Shown: piece after piece, positions 50,040-59,422 of the stretch | Numbering within the stretch: the stretch's first letter is position 1 | Layout of the letters: each line of letters starts with the position of its first letter | Origin: Bacteroidota bacterium | GTDB taxonomy: Bacteria; Bacteroidota; Bacteroidia; AKYH767-A; OLB10 | DNA: 64,000 nucleotides | Reading direction: 5' to 3' | Assembly: GCA_016713925.1 (NCBI GenBank) | Contig: JADJOH010000002.1 | Span: forward strand, 248,001-312,000 | Notes under the pieces: generated by a model | What the model was told of the DNA's origin: nothing | Databases searched by the model: none | The model's input: only the letters and a program-made list of their open reading frames with translations | Position numbers and translations under genes: made by a program

Positions 50040-51008
50040 ATGTCCAATTTAATGATAACAGGCACCATGAATAAGCTGAATGCAATTGTAAGAAAAGTGA
50101 TCATCATGATGACTTTCGTGCTGATGATGTGCGCCCAGGCCAGGGCTCAGTTTGAACCGCAGTTCACACAGTACATGTTTAACGAGATGTTCATCAACCC
50201 CGCTTATGCCGGCTCGAGAGATCATATGGCAATGACAGCCCTCTACCGAAACCAATGGGTGGGAATCGAAGGTTCGCCGAAAACACAAACCTTTAGCGCT
50301 CACACCCCGCTGCGGAATGAAAAAATCGGGTTGGGTCTCTCTATTTTACACGAAGAGATTGGGGTGACTCAGGATTTCTCTGCCTTTGGAACTTATGCCT
50401 ACAGAATTCCGATGCAAAAAGGATTTTTCTCTATGGCGCTTTCAGGGGGTATCATTCACCATCAGGAACAATTGCTAGAGTTAAAAACCCAGGATCAGGG
50501 GGATCAATCCTTCATGGGCACACCCCGACTAACGGTACCGAATATGGGCTTCGGAACGTTTCTCTCGACCAGAAATTATTATGTCGGATTATCTATCCCG
50601 CGCATGCTGCAGAATAAAGTGGATGCAGCCACCGGAAAAGCCGAGAATAAAATCAATGTTCCCTATTGGCACTATTACCTCATGGGAGGTTACGTGTTTA
50701 CACTCAATGAATCGATCAAATTAAAACCTACTTGTATGGTGAAGGCCGTGAGTGGCGCACCGGTGGTAGCTGATTTTGGCGCGCATGTGCTGCTGAGTGA
50801 AGTGCTGTGGTTAGGTGGCTCCTATCGGACATCCGACTCATGGGCTGCAATCATTCAGATTCAAATGAATAAGCAAATGCGACTGGGTTACTCGTATGAT
50901 TATACATTGACAGAATTAAATCAATTCACTTCGGGCACCCATGAAATCACTTTAGGTTTTGATTTCTCCTTCGATAAAAACAAAGTTGTCACCCCTCGCT
51001 ATTTCTAA
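50040..51008 (+). CDS. PorP/SprF family outer-membrane protein (second module)
   Basis: 322 residues from 50040; an ATG at 50067 (M-N-K-L-N-A-I-V-R-K) gives a more normal signal peptide ending A-R-A and 313 residues. The mature chain begins Q-F-E-P-Q-F-T-Q-Y-M-F-N-E-M-F-I-N-P-A-Y-A-G-S-R-D, the PorP/SprF hallmark, with Y-R-N-Q-W-V-G-I-E-G-S-P next and R-L-G-Y-S-Y-D-Y-T-L-T-E-L near the end; the last residue is Phe. Paralogue of 14509-15432. By analogy with SprF it would help export or hold the adhesin encoded immediately upstream. Confidence 0.92.
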   Translation: MSNLMITGTMNKLNAIVRKVIIMMTFVLMMCAQARAQFEPQFTQYMFNEMFINPAYAGSRDHMAMTALYRNQWVGIEGSPKTQTFSAHTPLRNEKIGLGLSILHEEIGVTQDFSAFGTYAYRIPMQKGFFSMALSGGIIHHQEQLLELKTQDQGDQSFMGTPRLTVPNMGFGTFLSTRNYYVGLSIPRMLQNKVDAATGKAENKINVPYWHYYLMGGYVFTLNESIKLKPTCMVKAVSGAPVVADFGAHVLLSEVLWLGGSYRTSDSWAAIIQIQMNKQMRLGYSYDYTLTELNQFTSGTHEITLGFDFSFDKNKVVTPRYF

Positions 51009-51033
51009 ACCCAACCCATCCAACCAGTCAATT

Positions 51034-53196
51034 ATGAAAAATTATATCCTTTCCTTCCTGCTCGCTTTGGCTATCATCCCGGCTATGGCGCAAAAAGGTC
51101 TTTTACGTAAAGGGGATTTCCATTATAAATTAATGGCCTATACTAAAGCAATTCATTATTATACCAAGGCGATTAAAAAAGACAGCACCTTACAGGAAGC
51201 TATCTTCAAACTGGCCGACTGCTACAGGCTGACCAATAACAGACAACAAGCTGAAATATGGTACGCAAAAGCGGTGAAAATGCCGGCAGTACTTCCCATT
51301 CATAAATTCTACTATGGTCAGGCATTGATGAACAGCGGAAAATTTGCCCAAGCTAAAAAATGGATGACAGATTTTGTGCTGGACAATAAAGCCGATGGAA
51401 GAGGTCAGGCCTTTGTGAAAGCCATTGATACCTATCAAAGTTTCTTCATCGACTCGTCCAACTACGCGATGACAAAGCTCGATATCAACTCTGAAAATGC
51501 TGACTTTGGTGCTACACTCTATCAGGATGGAATCGTTTTCGCTTCTTCCAGAAAAACAACAGAAGTCATAGAGCGTAAACACTCCTGGACGAATCAGCCC
51601 TTTCTGGATTTATACTACAGTCGTGGAAAAGAAAATAAATTCAGAGAACCGGAACAATTTGCATCAAGTTTACAAACTAAACTGAATGATGGTCCGGTGG
51701 CTTTCAATAAAAAGGGTGATGAAATCTGGATTACCAGAAACAACATCGAGGGTGGCAAAGTCAAGAAGAGTGCTGATAAAGTGGTGAAGTTAAAAATCTT
51801 CAAAGCTAAGAGTAATGGAGAGAATGACTGGAGTAAGCTCGAACCTTTCGCGTACAACAGCGACAGCTATAGTTGTGCACACCCTGCATTGAGTCCGGAT
51901 GGACAGAAATTATTTTTCTCCTCCAATATGCCCGGCTCAAAAGGTGGCATGGATATATTTATGTGTACCAAACAAGGAAATGGATGGAGTCAGCCCGTCA
52001 ATCTTGGAGATACCATCAATACAAAAGGAAATGAAGTTTTCCCGGTGGTAATGGATGATGGCACCTTGTATTATTCCTCAGATGGTTTGCCAGGATTAGG
52101 TGGCCTCGACATCTTCTTTACCCGCGACAACGGTTTACGTTATACCGTACCCGTTAATGTTGGATATCCACTCAACACCTATGATGATGACTTCAGCATG
52201 GTGTATGATATGAAAAATAAAATCGGTTACCTCAGTTCTAACCGCGCGAATCGTGGCTTTGATGATGATCTATACACTTTTAAAAAGAAAAGTATTCGCG
52301 TAAAAGGAATAGTAGTCAGAAAGGAAGATGGTACTCCGATCAAGGAGGCCCGAGTAGAACTGAAAACAGGTGATAAATCACAAAATTTCACCACGATGGA
52401 AAATGGTCGTTTTGACTTTCCGGCTGAATTCGATTTGCAATATGCTTTAAAAGGAAGTGCCGAAGGTTTGGGAGACTCTACTGTTAACTTCGAAACTTCT
52501 GCTACCTATCCCGGCGATCCCTTTATCAGAATTGAGCTTGGAACGAAATCTTCCGAATTCGCTTTATCCATCACTGTGATCGATGCAGACACGAAGGAAC
52601 CCTTACCCGGCTCCATGATTCGCGATGATGCTTCACAAAAAGATATCGGCACGACGGATTTAGCAGGAAAATATACTCAACCCATCGTTCCACAGAAAGA
52701 TGAACAACTCGTCATCTCTATGGCCGGCTATCGCCCGAAAGTGCTGATGCTAAAAGGACAAGATGCCGAGGCGCCAAAAAATCATGAGTATGTAGTGGAA
52801 TTATCTAAGGCCAGTGAAATTTCACCTTACGAAAACTGGTTTAAAATCGTCTATTACGATCTGGATAAATTTAATGTGCGAACAGATGCGGTACCTGTAC
52901 TCGATGAAGTGGCTGTCTTCCTGAAAGAAAACACCAATGTTAAAATTTCTCTTTCCTCCAGTACCGACAGTCGCGCTACGAAAGAATACAACGAACGCCT
53001 CTCCCAAAACAGATCTAAATCTGCCCGACAATACCTGATTGAAAAAGGAGTGAATCCCAAGCAGGTGGCTCGAATTACCTGGACCGGCGAATCGGTACTC
53101 GTAAACGATTGCGGGGACGAAGCACCCTGTTCTGAAGAAATGCATCAACTGAATCGCCGTACGGAAATTATGGTGATGGAAGTTAAAAGAGATTAA
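51034..53196 (+). CDS. PorE-like protein: TPR, PD40 propeller, beta-sandwich, OmpA
   Basis: 720 residues from the ATG at 51034, which gives a clean signal peptide (M-K-N-Y-I-L-S-F...A-M-A). The frame is open from 50959 but that start overlaps porP and lacks a signal. In order: TPR-like helices (about residues 25-130); a beta-propeller with PD40-type blades (about 150-410; F-F-S-S-N-M-P-G-S-K-G-G-M-D-I, Y-Y-S-S-D-G-L-P-G-L-G-G-L-D-I); two carboxypeptidase-regulatory-like sandwiches (about 425-590); and an OmpA domain (about 605-720) with the peptidoglycan-binding Asp in S-T-D-S-R and Arg in N-R-R-T-E-I. This matches the domain order known for PorE, which ties T9SS to peptidoglycan. Ends before a terminator. 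Confidence 0.9.
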   Translation: MKNYILSFLLALAIIPAMAQKGLLRKGDFHYKLMAYTKAIHYYTKAIKKDSTLQEAIFKLADCYRLTNNRQQAEIWYAKAVKMPAVLPIHKFYYGQALMNSGKFAQAKKWMTDFVLDNKADGRGQAFVKAIDTYQSFFIDSSNYAMTKLDINSENADFGATLYQDGIVFASSRKTTEVIERKHSWTNQPFLDLYYSRGKENKFREPEQFASSLQTKLNDGPVAFNKKGDEIWITRNNIEGGKVKKSADKVVKLKIFKAKSNGENDWSKLEPFAYNSDSYSCAHPALSPDGQKLFFSSNMPGSKGGMDIFMCTKQGNGWSQPVNLGDTINTKGNEVFPVVMDDGTLYYSSDGLPGLGGLDIFFTRDNGLRYTVPVNVGYPLNTYDDDFSMVYDMKNKIGYLSSNRANRGFDDDLYTFKKKSIRVKGIVVRKEDGTPIKEARVELKTGDKSQNFTTMENGRFDFPAEFDLQYALKGSAEGLGDSTVNFETSATYPGDPFIRIELGTKSSEFALSITVIDADTKEPLPGSMIRDDASQKDIGTTDLAGKYTQPIVPQKDEQLVISMAGYRPKVLMLKGQDAEAPKNHEYVVELSKASEISPYENWFKIVYYDLDKFNVRTDAVPVLDEVAVFLKENTNVKISLSSSTDSRATKEYNERLSQNRSKSARQYLIEKGVNPKQVARITWTGESVLVNDCGDEAPCSEEMHQLNRRTEIMVMEVKRD

Positions 53197-53216
53197 AATA
53201 CACTTCCTGTTTAATG

Positions 53217-53245
53217 AAAAGGCTGTCGGGTTTCGGTAGCCTTTT
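53217..53245 (+). terminator. Terminator after the second adhesin module
   Basis: AAAAGGCT (53217-53224) pairs with AGCCTTTT (53238-53245) around a 13-nt loop, followed by a T-rich run. It lies 20 bp after the PorE-like stop. Confidence 0.75.
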
Positions 53246-53321
53246 CTGTTTTGCTTCAATTAGAAATGAGTAGAATTACTCTTTCTTTACTTTAACTTCG
53301 AATGAATTTTGTTCTCTGATT

Positions 53322-54415
53322 ATAATTACGGATTCGGAAAGTGTTTTGTCGAAAATTGTCAAATTTTAGGTGAGTAGAAATAATCGTCCTACAAGGTATT
53401 TATCTCTATAACCACTAAGGCACTAAGAACACAAGATTCACTAAGGACTCTTTCTTATTCTTAGTGCTCTGAGTGTCCTATGTGACTTAGTGGTGAAAAG
53501 AAGGGTTTAATTTAATAAACTCAATCTGGAAGTATTGCTGGGGATTACGAACTAAGACGCGCTGGAACTCATCCATTCATTCTCTACTTTCATCATCCCC
53601 AGGGTTCGGGACAAATTACTCATCTTATCATTAAAACATTAATGATGTATTTGTAGGTGGTGATAGCAGGAGGGTATGTTACGGGAGAGATACCGATGAA
53701 TGCGGTGGCGAATGGGGTTTATTTTGTGAATTTAAATCCGGATGCGGAAAGTGTTTCGTCGAAAATTGTCAAATTTTAAGTGAGTAGAAATCATCGACCT
53801 CCTAGGTATTTATCTCTATAACCACTAAGGCACTTAGAACACAAGATTCACTAAGGATTTTATCTTCTTCTTAGTGGCCCTTAGTGGCCTATGTGTCTTC
53901 GTGGTAAAAAAAGAAAGGCTTTTTTAATTATACAAATTCAATCTGGAAGTATTGCTCGGGATTACGAACTAAGACGCGCTGGAACTCATCCATTCATTCT
54001 CTACTTTCATCATCCTCAGGCTGCGGGACAAATCACTCATCACACCATTAAAACATTAATGATGTATGTGTACGTGGTAATAGCGGGAGGATATGTGACG
54101 GGAGAGATACCGATGAATGCGGTGGCGAAGGGGGTTTATATTGTGAATTTAATTACGGATGCGGAAAGTGTTTCGTCTAAGATTGTCAAATTTTAGGTGA
54201 GAAGAAATCATCGTCTTCCAAGGTATTTATCTCTATAACCACTAAGGCACTTAGAACACAAGATTCACTAAGGACTCTTTCTTATTCTTAGTGCTCTGAG
54301 TGTCCTATGTGACTTAGTGGTGAAAAGAAGGAATTAATTTAATAAACTCAATCCGGAAGTGTTGCTCTCGATTACGAACTAAGACGCGCTGGAACTCATC
54401 CATTCATTCACTTCA
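53322..54415 (+). pseudogene. Triplicated fragment of a T9SS cargo gene 3' end
   Basis: A segment of about 410-417 bp is present three times in tandem (GATNCGGAAA anchors at 53331, 53741 and 54158), the third copy cut short near 54415. Read on the plus strand, each junction ends in a T9SS type A-like tail: G-V-Y-F-V-N-L-x-x-D-A-E-S-V-S-S-K-I-V-K-F and stop. Between the tails lie degenerate ACTAAG/CTTAGT repeats and a fixed piece starting GGATTACGAACTAAGACGCG. The longest open stretch, 53891-54196, has no credible start of its own. Decayed remnants; the parent gene is not in the window. Confidence 0.7.
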
Positions 54416-54489
54416 TACCTCCTCCCCAGACCTCAACACAATCACTCCTCAACTCATTTAACATTCATCAATTCAACAATTCATCAATC

Positions 54490-55827
54490 ACTGTTGTCCG
54501 GGGAAAGTAAAAAATAAGGGAAGTCCTCCCTAAAGATAAAGATTGTTTTGAGTTGCGCTTAGCCCGATCTTTACGCAGCTTTTAAAGTTAATTCCCAGAG
54601 AGGGTGTCCGCTGTCAAGCCATTATCAAACAACGGGTGTAAAAAGCTTTAGCACCTATGAACATTTGGTGTCCATGTTGTTCTGTGTTTTTCAACGATGT
54701 ACGCAAAGAAGTCGTTACCGGAATGCAGGCCGGGAGCACGCTTAAAACATTTAGGGGTCAAATCATACCCCAAAAGGAGTACCCTGTCAGAGGCCAATCA
54801 ACGGCGATCTGCTCAATTTTTCGAGCAGTTATTCCATGACTTAGTGAAGATGTATTCCAGATCCAGTTTACCGGACAGCCGCAGATCCAACGATATTGAT
54901 TCCCGATTGCTTTTAATCGATTCTACAACGTTTGAACTCTTTAGTGACGTGATGGGTGGAGCCGGTTGCTTTTCCAAAGACGGGAAGCGCAAAGGAGGTG
55001 TTAAGGCCCATGTAATGTTGAATCCAATTCATGGCATACCCGATATAGTTTACTTAACCCCGGCCAAGGAAAATGATCGTGTTTTCCTTTCAAAAGTAAT
55101 AGCCGAAAAAGGTTCAATACTGGTCTTTGACAGAGGGTATTTCAACTCCAATGGCAAAAATGGACTGAACAGGGGGTATGGTGGGTGACTAGAATGAGAA
55201 GTGATTCGGTTTATCAAGTATTAGAAGAATTTAATGAATGAAAACAGAAAAGGCAGGTGTCCTGTCTGATCAAAAGATTTTATTAGGCCGAGGCACTTTT
55301 AAAGGTACGAAGTAATTCTGGCAAGAAGAGTTTTATTCTGGGACACGGAGAAGCAGCGGCATTTTGAATTTGTTACCAATCATGAGCGATTTAGTCCTTC
55401 TAATATAGCTGGATTGTACAAAAAAAGGTGGCAAATAGAGCTACCTTTAAAAGCATAAAACAAAATTATCAGTTAAAGTATTTTTGGGTGATTCTGAAAA
55501 TGCAATAAGGATACAATCTGGTGCTCTCTAATTGCTGACTTACTTATAAAAGTAGTCAAGAATCAGTAAAAAAAAGAATATGGTCACTCTCTAATCTTAG
55601 CTCTATGATTCGAAGCATTTGGCCACGTATATCGATATATGGCAATTTTAACCTCTCCTGAAAAAGCTCTGCGACGAAACAAAGATCATCAAGCCAAACA
55701 AATACTTCTTTTCGAAGATTCGTGATTTTAACAAGGGCTTACTTTCTTCTATTCAACAACCCTCAAGTGGAAATCAGATAGTTCAACTATCAGAACAACC
55801 GACTTTTGTTTTAACCGGACAACAGTG
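54490..55827 (+). mobile_element. Decayed IS4-family insertion sequence with ends and target duplication
   Basis: A 1338-bp element bounded by the perfect 13-bp terminal inverted repeat CACTGTTGTCCGG (54490-54502) and its complement (55815-55827), and flanked by a 10-bp direct repeat ATTCATCAAT at 54480-54489 and 55828-55837. It contains a broken DDE transposase whose E region near 55430 shows the Y-(2)-R-(3)-E-(6)-K pattern of the IS4 family. The local flank is itself repetitive (ATTCATCAATTCATC), so the duplication is convincing but not proof. Confidence 0.85.
54697..55188 (+). pseudogene. IS4-family transposase, frameshifted fragment
   Basis: 163 residues from an ORF inside the insertion sequence. 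They contain L-L-L-I-D-S-T-T-F-E-L-F (first catalytic Asp, about residue 74) and S-I-L-V-F-D-R-G-Y-F-N (second Asp, about residue 147), as in DDE_Tnp_1 transposases. The frame then degenerates (N-R-G-Y-G-G and stop). The third acid lies in R-W-Q-I-E-L near 55430 in another frame, and the N-terminal domain is spread over other frames before 54697. Multiple frameshifts make activity very unlikely. Confidence 0.85.
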
Positions 55828-55897
55828 ATTCATCAATTCATCAATTGCTTCTTCGGAAGAAAAAATTTATTGATCAAAATAAATTCATTTGCAAATA

Positions 55898-55928
55898 AAA
55901 AGCCCCGAAGAATCTCTCCGGGGCTTTT
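55898..55928. terminator. Terminator after gldN
   Basis: Perfect 10-bp stem AAAAGCCCCG/CGGGGCTTTT with an 11-nt loop and T-rich tails on both strands, 18 bp beyond the gldN stop. It closes the porP-gldKLMN operon. Confidence 0.9.
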
Positions 55929-55946
55929 GTTTTTATTGTAGAGCGA

Positions 55947-56795
55947 CTAATACTCCCACAAGTCGATTTCAAAATTAACCATCTCCTGTTTGATACGCTC
56001 TGATTCCAGAAGTGCATCAATCGGGTTAACTCTGTAATCATCTACCCTGCGGTTGTAGACATTGTCCTCTTTAATGATATAGCTGTTGAACATCCTCTTC
56101 TGGAAGATATCCTCAAATGACATCCGCTGTGCTGAATTGAAGCGATTGGCTACTTCGGCATTGGCGAGTATTCGTCGTGCTTCCTGATAATATATCCAGA
56201 ATAAGAGTTTCTTCTGTCCGCCTTCGATCAGATTACCTTCCTGATCACGGGCAAGGATCATCGGACAGATGCCAATAATACGGCATTTTAATTCTGACCG
56301 CTGCTTGTCGAAGAACCACTCTTCTTTCAAACGATACTGGATCACATCATCCGGATTAAACGGACGGAATACAGTCGAATCATACTCGTCATAAGGCGGC
56401 TCAGCGCGCGTTACTTTAATCTGCAAGGAATCTGCTCCACCCACTTTAGAAAACTCATCTAATGTCATGGGAAGCACGAATTCATCATCCTGCGGATCGT
56501 AAGCTGTTAAGCTGCCTTCTTTCACGGCATCCATAAACACATTGATCAGGTTCTTGCGATCCTTGGTGTCACCTGTTTTAGGATAACGTAACGGTGCATT
56601 GATTTTCTCATTGAGATCAATGTGACGCCACATACGCTTCGCCCACATCACATCGGCCTCCCTCAAATACGTATAAGGAATCACCCGACGGGCCGGATTA
56701 TTCTCCTTCACATACACTCCATCAAGGACGTTCTGTGAGAACGATGCTATACTTACCGTAGTAAATATAGTCAGCATCAGGATGAACTTTTTCAT
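55947..56795 (-). CDS. gldN: Gliding/T9SS protein GldN (PorN)
   Basis: 282-residue periplasmic protein. A signal peptide (residues 1-20, S-F-S-Q) is followed by the GldN domain: R-R-V-I-P-Y-T-Y-L-R-E-A-D-V-M-W-A-K-R near residue 38, I-D-L-N-E-K-I-N-A-P-L-R-Y-P near 59, F-D-K-Q-R-S-E-L-K-C-R-I-I-G-I-C-P near 164 and W-I-Y-Y-Q-E-A-R-R near 202. GldN/PorN forms the ring-shaped periplasmic complex with GldK. It follows gldM in the fixed K-L-M-N order and precedes a terminator. Confidence 0.95.
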   Translation of the reverse strand: MKKFILMLTIFTTVSIASFSQNVLDGVYVKENNPARRVIPYTYLREADVMWAKRMWRHIDLNEKINAPLRYPKTGDTKDRKNLINVFMDAVKEGSLTAYDPQDDEFVLPMTLDEFSKVGGADSLQIKVTRAEPPYDEYDSTVFRPFNPDDVIQYRLKEEWFFDKQRSELKCRIIGICPMILARDQEGNLIEGGQKKLLFWIYYQEARRILANAEVANRFNSAQRMSFEDIFQKRMFNSYIIKEDNVYNRRVDDYRVNPIDALLESERIKQEMVNFEIDLWEY

Positions 56796-56861
56796 GGGTT
56801 TATGACCTTTGTTTTATTTAACGTAGTTGCGCCTTTGCAGTTGCGGTTTTTACTGATTTCC

Positions 56862-58448
56862 TTATTGTACAGTCAGGGGAATAGAATTCACCGTTCTTGT
56901 TGTACCATCGGGCATTGACACCTTGATGTACTCGAACAAAATCTTGTCACCTGCGCGACATTGATCAATAATTGACTTCATATCACCTGTAAGCGCTCCG
57001 CCTTCAGCAGATTTCTCCACCGGATCGCGGCCCTTACCGTAACGGCTCATCTTAAAGCTGGTCACCTTTGGATAAAGATCGAAGTCGAAATTTTCCATGG
57101 TTGGAATGATCCCTTGCTGTGCAGCTAATGCACTCTTAGGAATATTACCATCCTTTTTACCACCAATTTTAGCCACCGGATCAGGAATACGCTTCAAACG
57201 GAATTTGAACTCTCCCATTTGCATCGGCTTGCCGTTGAAATCAGCAGAGACAACGATTTTCGCTTCTCCGGGCTGACCCTTTGCTTCCGCGATGAAATGC
57301 CCTCTACCTGCTTTTGCATCCGGAGAAAGTGAGAATCCCGTTGGAATCGCTTTCACTTTTTCATCAGGAACACCAGGTACAGAAACCGTAATCGGATTGG
57401 GAACACCAATATAAATTACATTCATCTTATCCGCAGCCACCGATGCACTTGGTTTTGCTACGATATAAGAACTTTCAAACGGATAGGATTCATAAGTGTT
57501 ATCAGGTTTCTTTACTTTAATAATACCTGCATATTTCTTCTCCCCAATGCCGGAAGCACGAACTTTATAGGTTCCTACACCACCATCCACAGTCAGAGAT
57601 GAACCACCAACCGTTATTTCAGGATCACTGGTAGAACTCATTGCCGCCAAGAAGATGTCGGCTGAATATTCCTGTCCTTCGATAACATAACTGGATGGAG
57701 CAATAACTTTAGGAGCAAGTGTGTCGAATTTAAAGTCGGCAGCATTAATGGCGCTCAATAAATGCGTAATAATTTCTGATTCCGCATTCTTAACGTCCGT
57801 CTGGATTTTTGATAATAACGCCACCGTTGCTACCACCGGGTTATGGTAAAAATTAGCCATCTCCCAGGTCTTCTTTCCATCCTCCAAAGCACCGGTAACC
57901 GGATCCTTGGTATCAAAAAGAGCATCTAAACGCTTCGTGAACTTATCTCTGTCCTTCGCGTCAAGTGTAGCAATGATATTTTTCTTTAAACCGTTGATTT
58001 TTTCTTTCAGCTCCGTAGCTTTATGTCCGCGGCCATCCTGCTTGTCACCGCACATAATCCGTGTCGGCTCATCGTAGTTGTCCTTCGCTTTCATTTCGCC
58101 CAATGGAACCATTTTCGCACCTGCTTCCATCTTATCTGTTGTACGAATCAGCTCTTCTTTCAGTGCTGCAACATACTTATCAAGATCTTCACATTGCTTT
58201 TTTACTACCTGTGCCTTCTTAAAAAATGGCTCAGTTTTCGCCTTATCATTTTGCATTTGTTTATCAAATGCCGAATAGGCTTGCGCGTTTTTCCCCTGAA
58301 GATTCTTTACAGTAACTTCAAGGCTGTCGTTGATCGTAACGAATGCATTAATGATTTCCTTGGAGACGTTCAGGGCTAACAGAGCTGTTAACACCAGATA
58401 CATCATCCCGATCATTTTCTGCCTCGGTGATAAATTTTGACCTGCCAT
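56862..58448 (-). CDS. gldM: Gliding/T9SS motor protein GldM (PorM)
   Basis: 528 residues with one membrane helix near the N-terminus (about residues 13-31, I-G-M-M-Y-L-V-L-T-A-L-L-A-L-N) and a long periplasmic part. The chain starts M-A-G-Q-N-L-S-P-R-Q-K-M-I-G, strongly conserved in the family. Helical domain D1 (to about 225) is followed by three beta-domains reaching to GldK/N. Together with GldL it forms the proton-powered rotary motor for gliding and T9SS export. Length is typical. Confidence 0.96.
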   Translation of the reverse strand: MAGQNLSPRQKMIGMMYLVLTALLALNVSKEIINAFVTINDSLEVTVKNLQGKNAQAYSAFDKQMQNDKAKTEPFFKKAQVVKKQCEDLDKYVAALKEELIRTTDKMEAGAKMVPLGEMKAKDNYDEPTRIMCGDKQDGRGHKATELKEKINGLKKNIIATLDAKDRDKFTKRLDALFDTKDPVTGALEDGKKTWEMANFYHNPVVATVALLSKIQTDVKNAESEIITHLLSAINAADFKFDTLAPKVIAPSSYVIEGQEYSADIFLAAMSSTSDPEITVGGSSLTVDGGVGTYKVRASGIGEKKYAGIIKVKKPDNTYESYPFESSYIVAKPSASVAADKMNVIYIGVPNPITVSVPGVPDEKVKAIPTGFSLSPDAKAGRGHFIAEAKGQPGEAKIVVSADFNGKPMQMGEFKFRLKRIPDPVAKIGGKKDGNIPKSALAAQQGIIPTMENFDFDLYPKVTSFKMSRYGKGRDPVEKSAEGGALTGDMKSIIDQCRAGDKILFEYIKVSMPDGTTRTVNSIPLTVQ

Positions 58449-58503
58449 TTCTCGTACTTAGGTTGTTTGGTTGATTGATTCTATAACGAAAAAAGTACAA
58501 GAA

Positions 58504-59313
58504 TTATTTGTTTGCATTTTGACTCATGGCAGAAAGCATGTTGCCATAGATGGTATTGAGGGCTCCCAGATTTTTAGCGAGTTTACCCACTTCATCTTTG
58601 TAACGCTTGGTGTCTTCCACAGTATTGTTGAGGTTCGACAACAGTTCCTGAATACCGTCATAAAATTTCTTGGTATCCTTCATGCGTGTATTGGCTTCCT
58701 GCAATTGAAGTTCATACACGGCATTGAGAGCGCCCATGTTTTTACCGGCAGATTTCATTTGCTCGGTATATCCTTTCACATCATCGTGAGCAGCACTCAT
58801 GCTGTTCATCGCTGTAGCAGCCTTCTCGTAAGAAGCGGTCAAAGAACTTACCTGCTTCGCAGCGGCGGTAACATTTTTTGAATACTCTTCAGTCGCCACT
58901 GCAGCATTGGAAACAGTAGCCATTTTAGCCGTGTTCTCACTCAGTGATTTTAATCCTGTACCCAGACTCTGAATCAGATCCGGACCAATCTTCGCATCCG
59001 ATAATAATTTATCAAGGTGTTGTGCTACCGGATCGCCGGCCTTTGCTTTTTTGCGGTCAGCTCCCGGCTCGTGCATTCCTGCAAGCTCCGGATAAACTAA
59101 TGACCAATCTACTTCTTCATGTGGTGGTTCAAATGCAGAGAAGAAGAAGATAACCGCTTCTGTAAACAGACCTACAGTAAGCATGATACCTGCACCTTCC
59201 CAGTGCTGAATTTTAAAGAGGGCGCCGACAATTACGATTGCCGCCCCGAAACCGTAAAGTTTCGCCATGAGCTGTTTGAACCCTTTCCCTTTGGTCAATT
59301 GAGCTAATCCCAT
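58504..59313 (-). CDS. gldL: Gliding/T9SS motor protein GldL (PorL)
   Basis: 269 residues: two membrane helices (about 20-38 and 42-61) and a long cytoplasmic, mostly helical tail rich in Ala/Lys/Ser. In the second helix G-L-F-T-E-A-V-I-F-F-F-S-A-F-E-P, Glu52 corresponds to the conserved proton-path glutamate of GldL, and Lys34 to the conserved lysine of the first helix. It forms the stator-like 5:2 motor with GldM in the inner membrane. Confidence 0.95.
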   Translation of the reverse strand: MGLAQLTKGKGFKQLMAKLYGFGAAIVIVGALFKIQHWEGAGIMLTVGLFTEAVIFFFSAFEPPHEEVDWSLVYPELAGMHEPGADRKKAKAGDPVAQHLDKLLSDAKIGPDLIQSLGTGLKSLSENTAKMATVSNAAVATEEYSKNVTAAAKQVSSLTASYEKAATAMNSMSAAHDDVKGYTEQMKSAGKNMGALNAVYELQLQEANTRMKDTKKFYDGIQELLSNLNNTVEDTKRYKDEVGKLAKNLGALNTIYGNMLSAMSQNANK

Positions 59314-59422
59314 GTTGTTCTCGTGTTTTTAATGGTTTTGGTTAGAATGATTTGTGTTGTTTAATCTCTTATAAAGAAAGATCAGCGACAGGTTGAAGGC
59401 CGCAGATCCTGCTTAGTTACTT

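Noticed and set aside
53891..54196. 101-residue frame as an independent gene
   Set aside because: It runs through degenerate repeats and ends in a T9SS tail shared with two neighbouring copies; treated as pseudogene debris.
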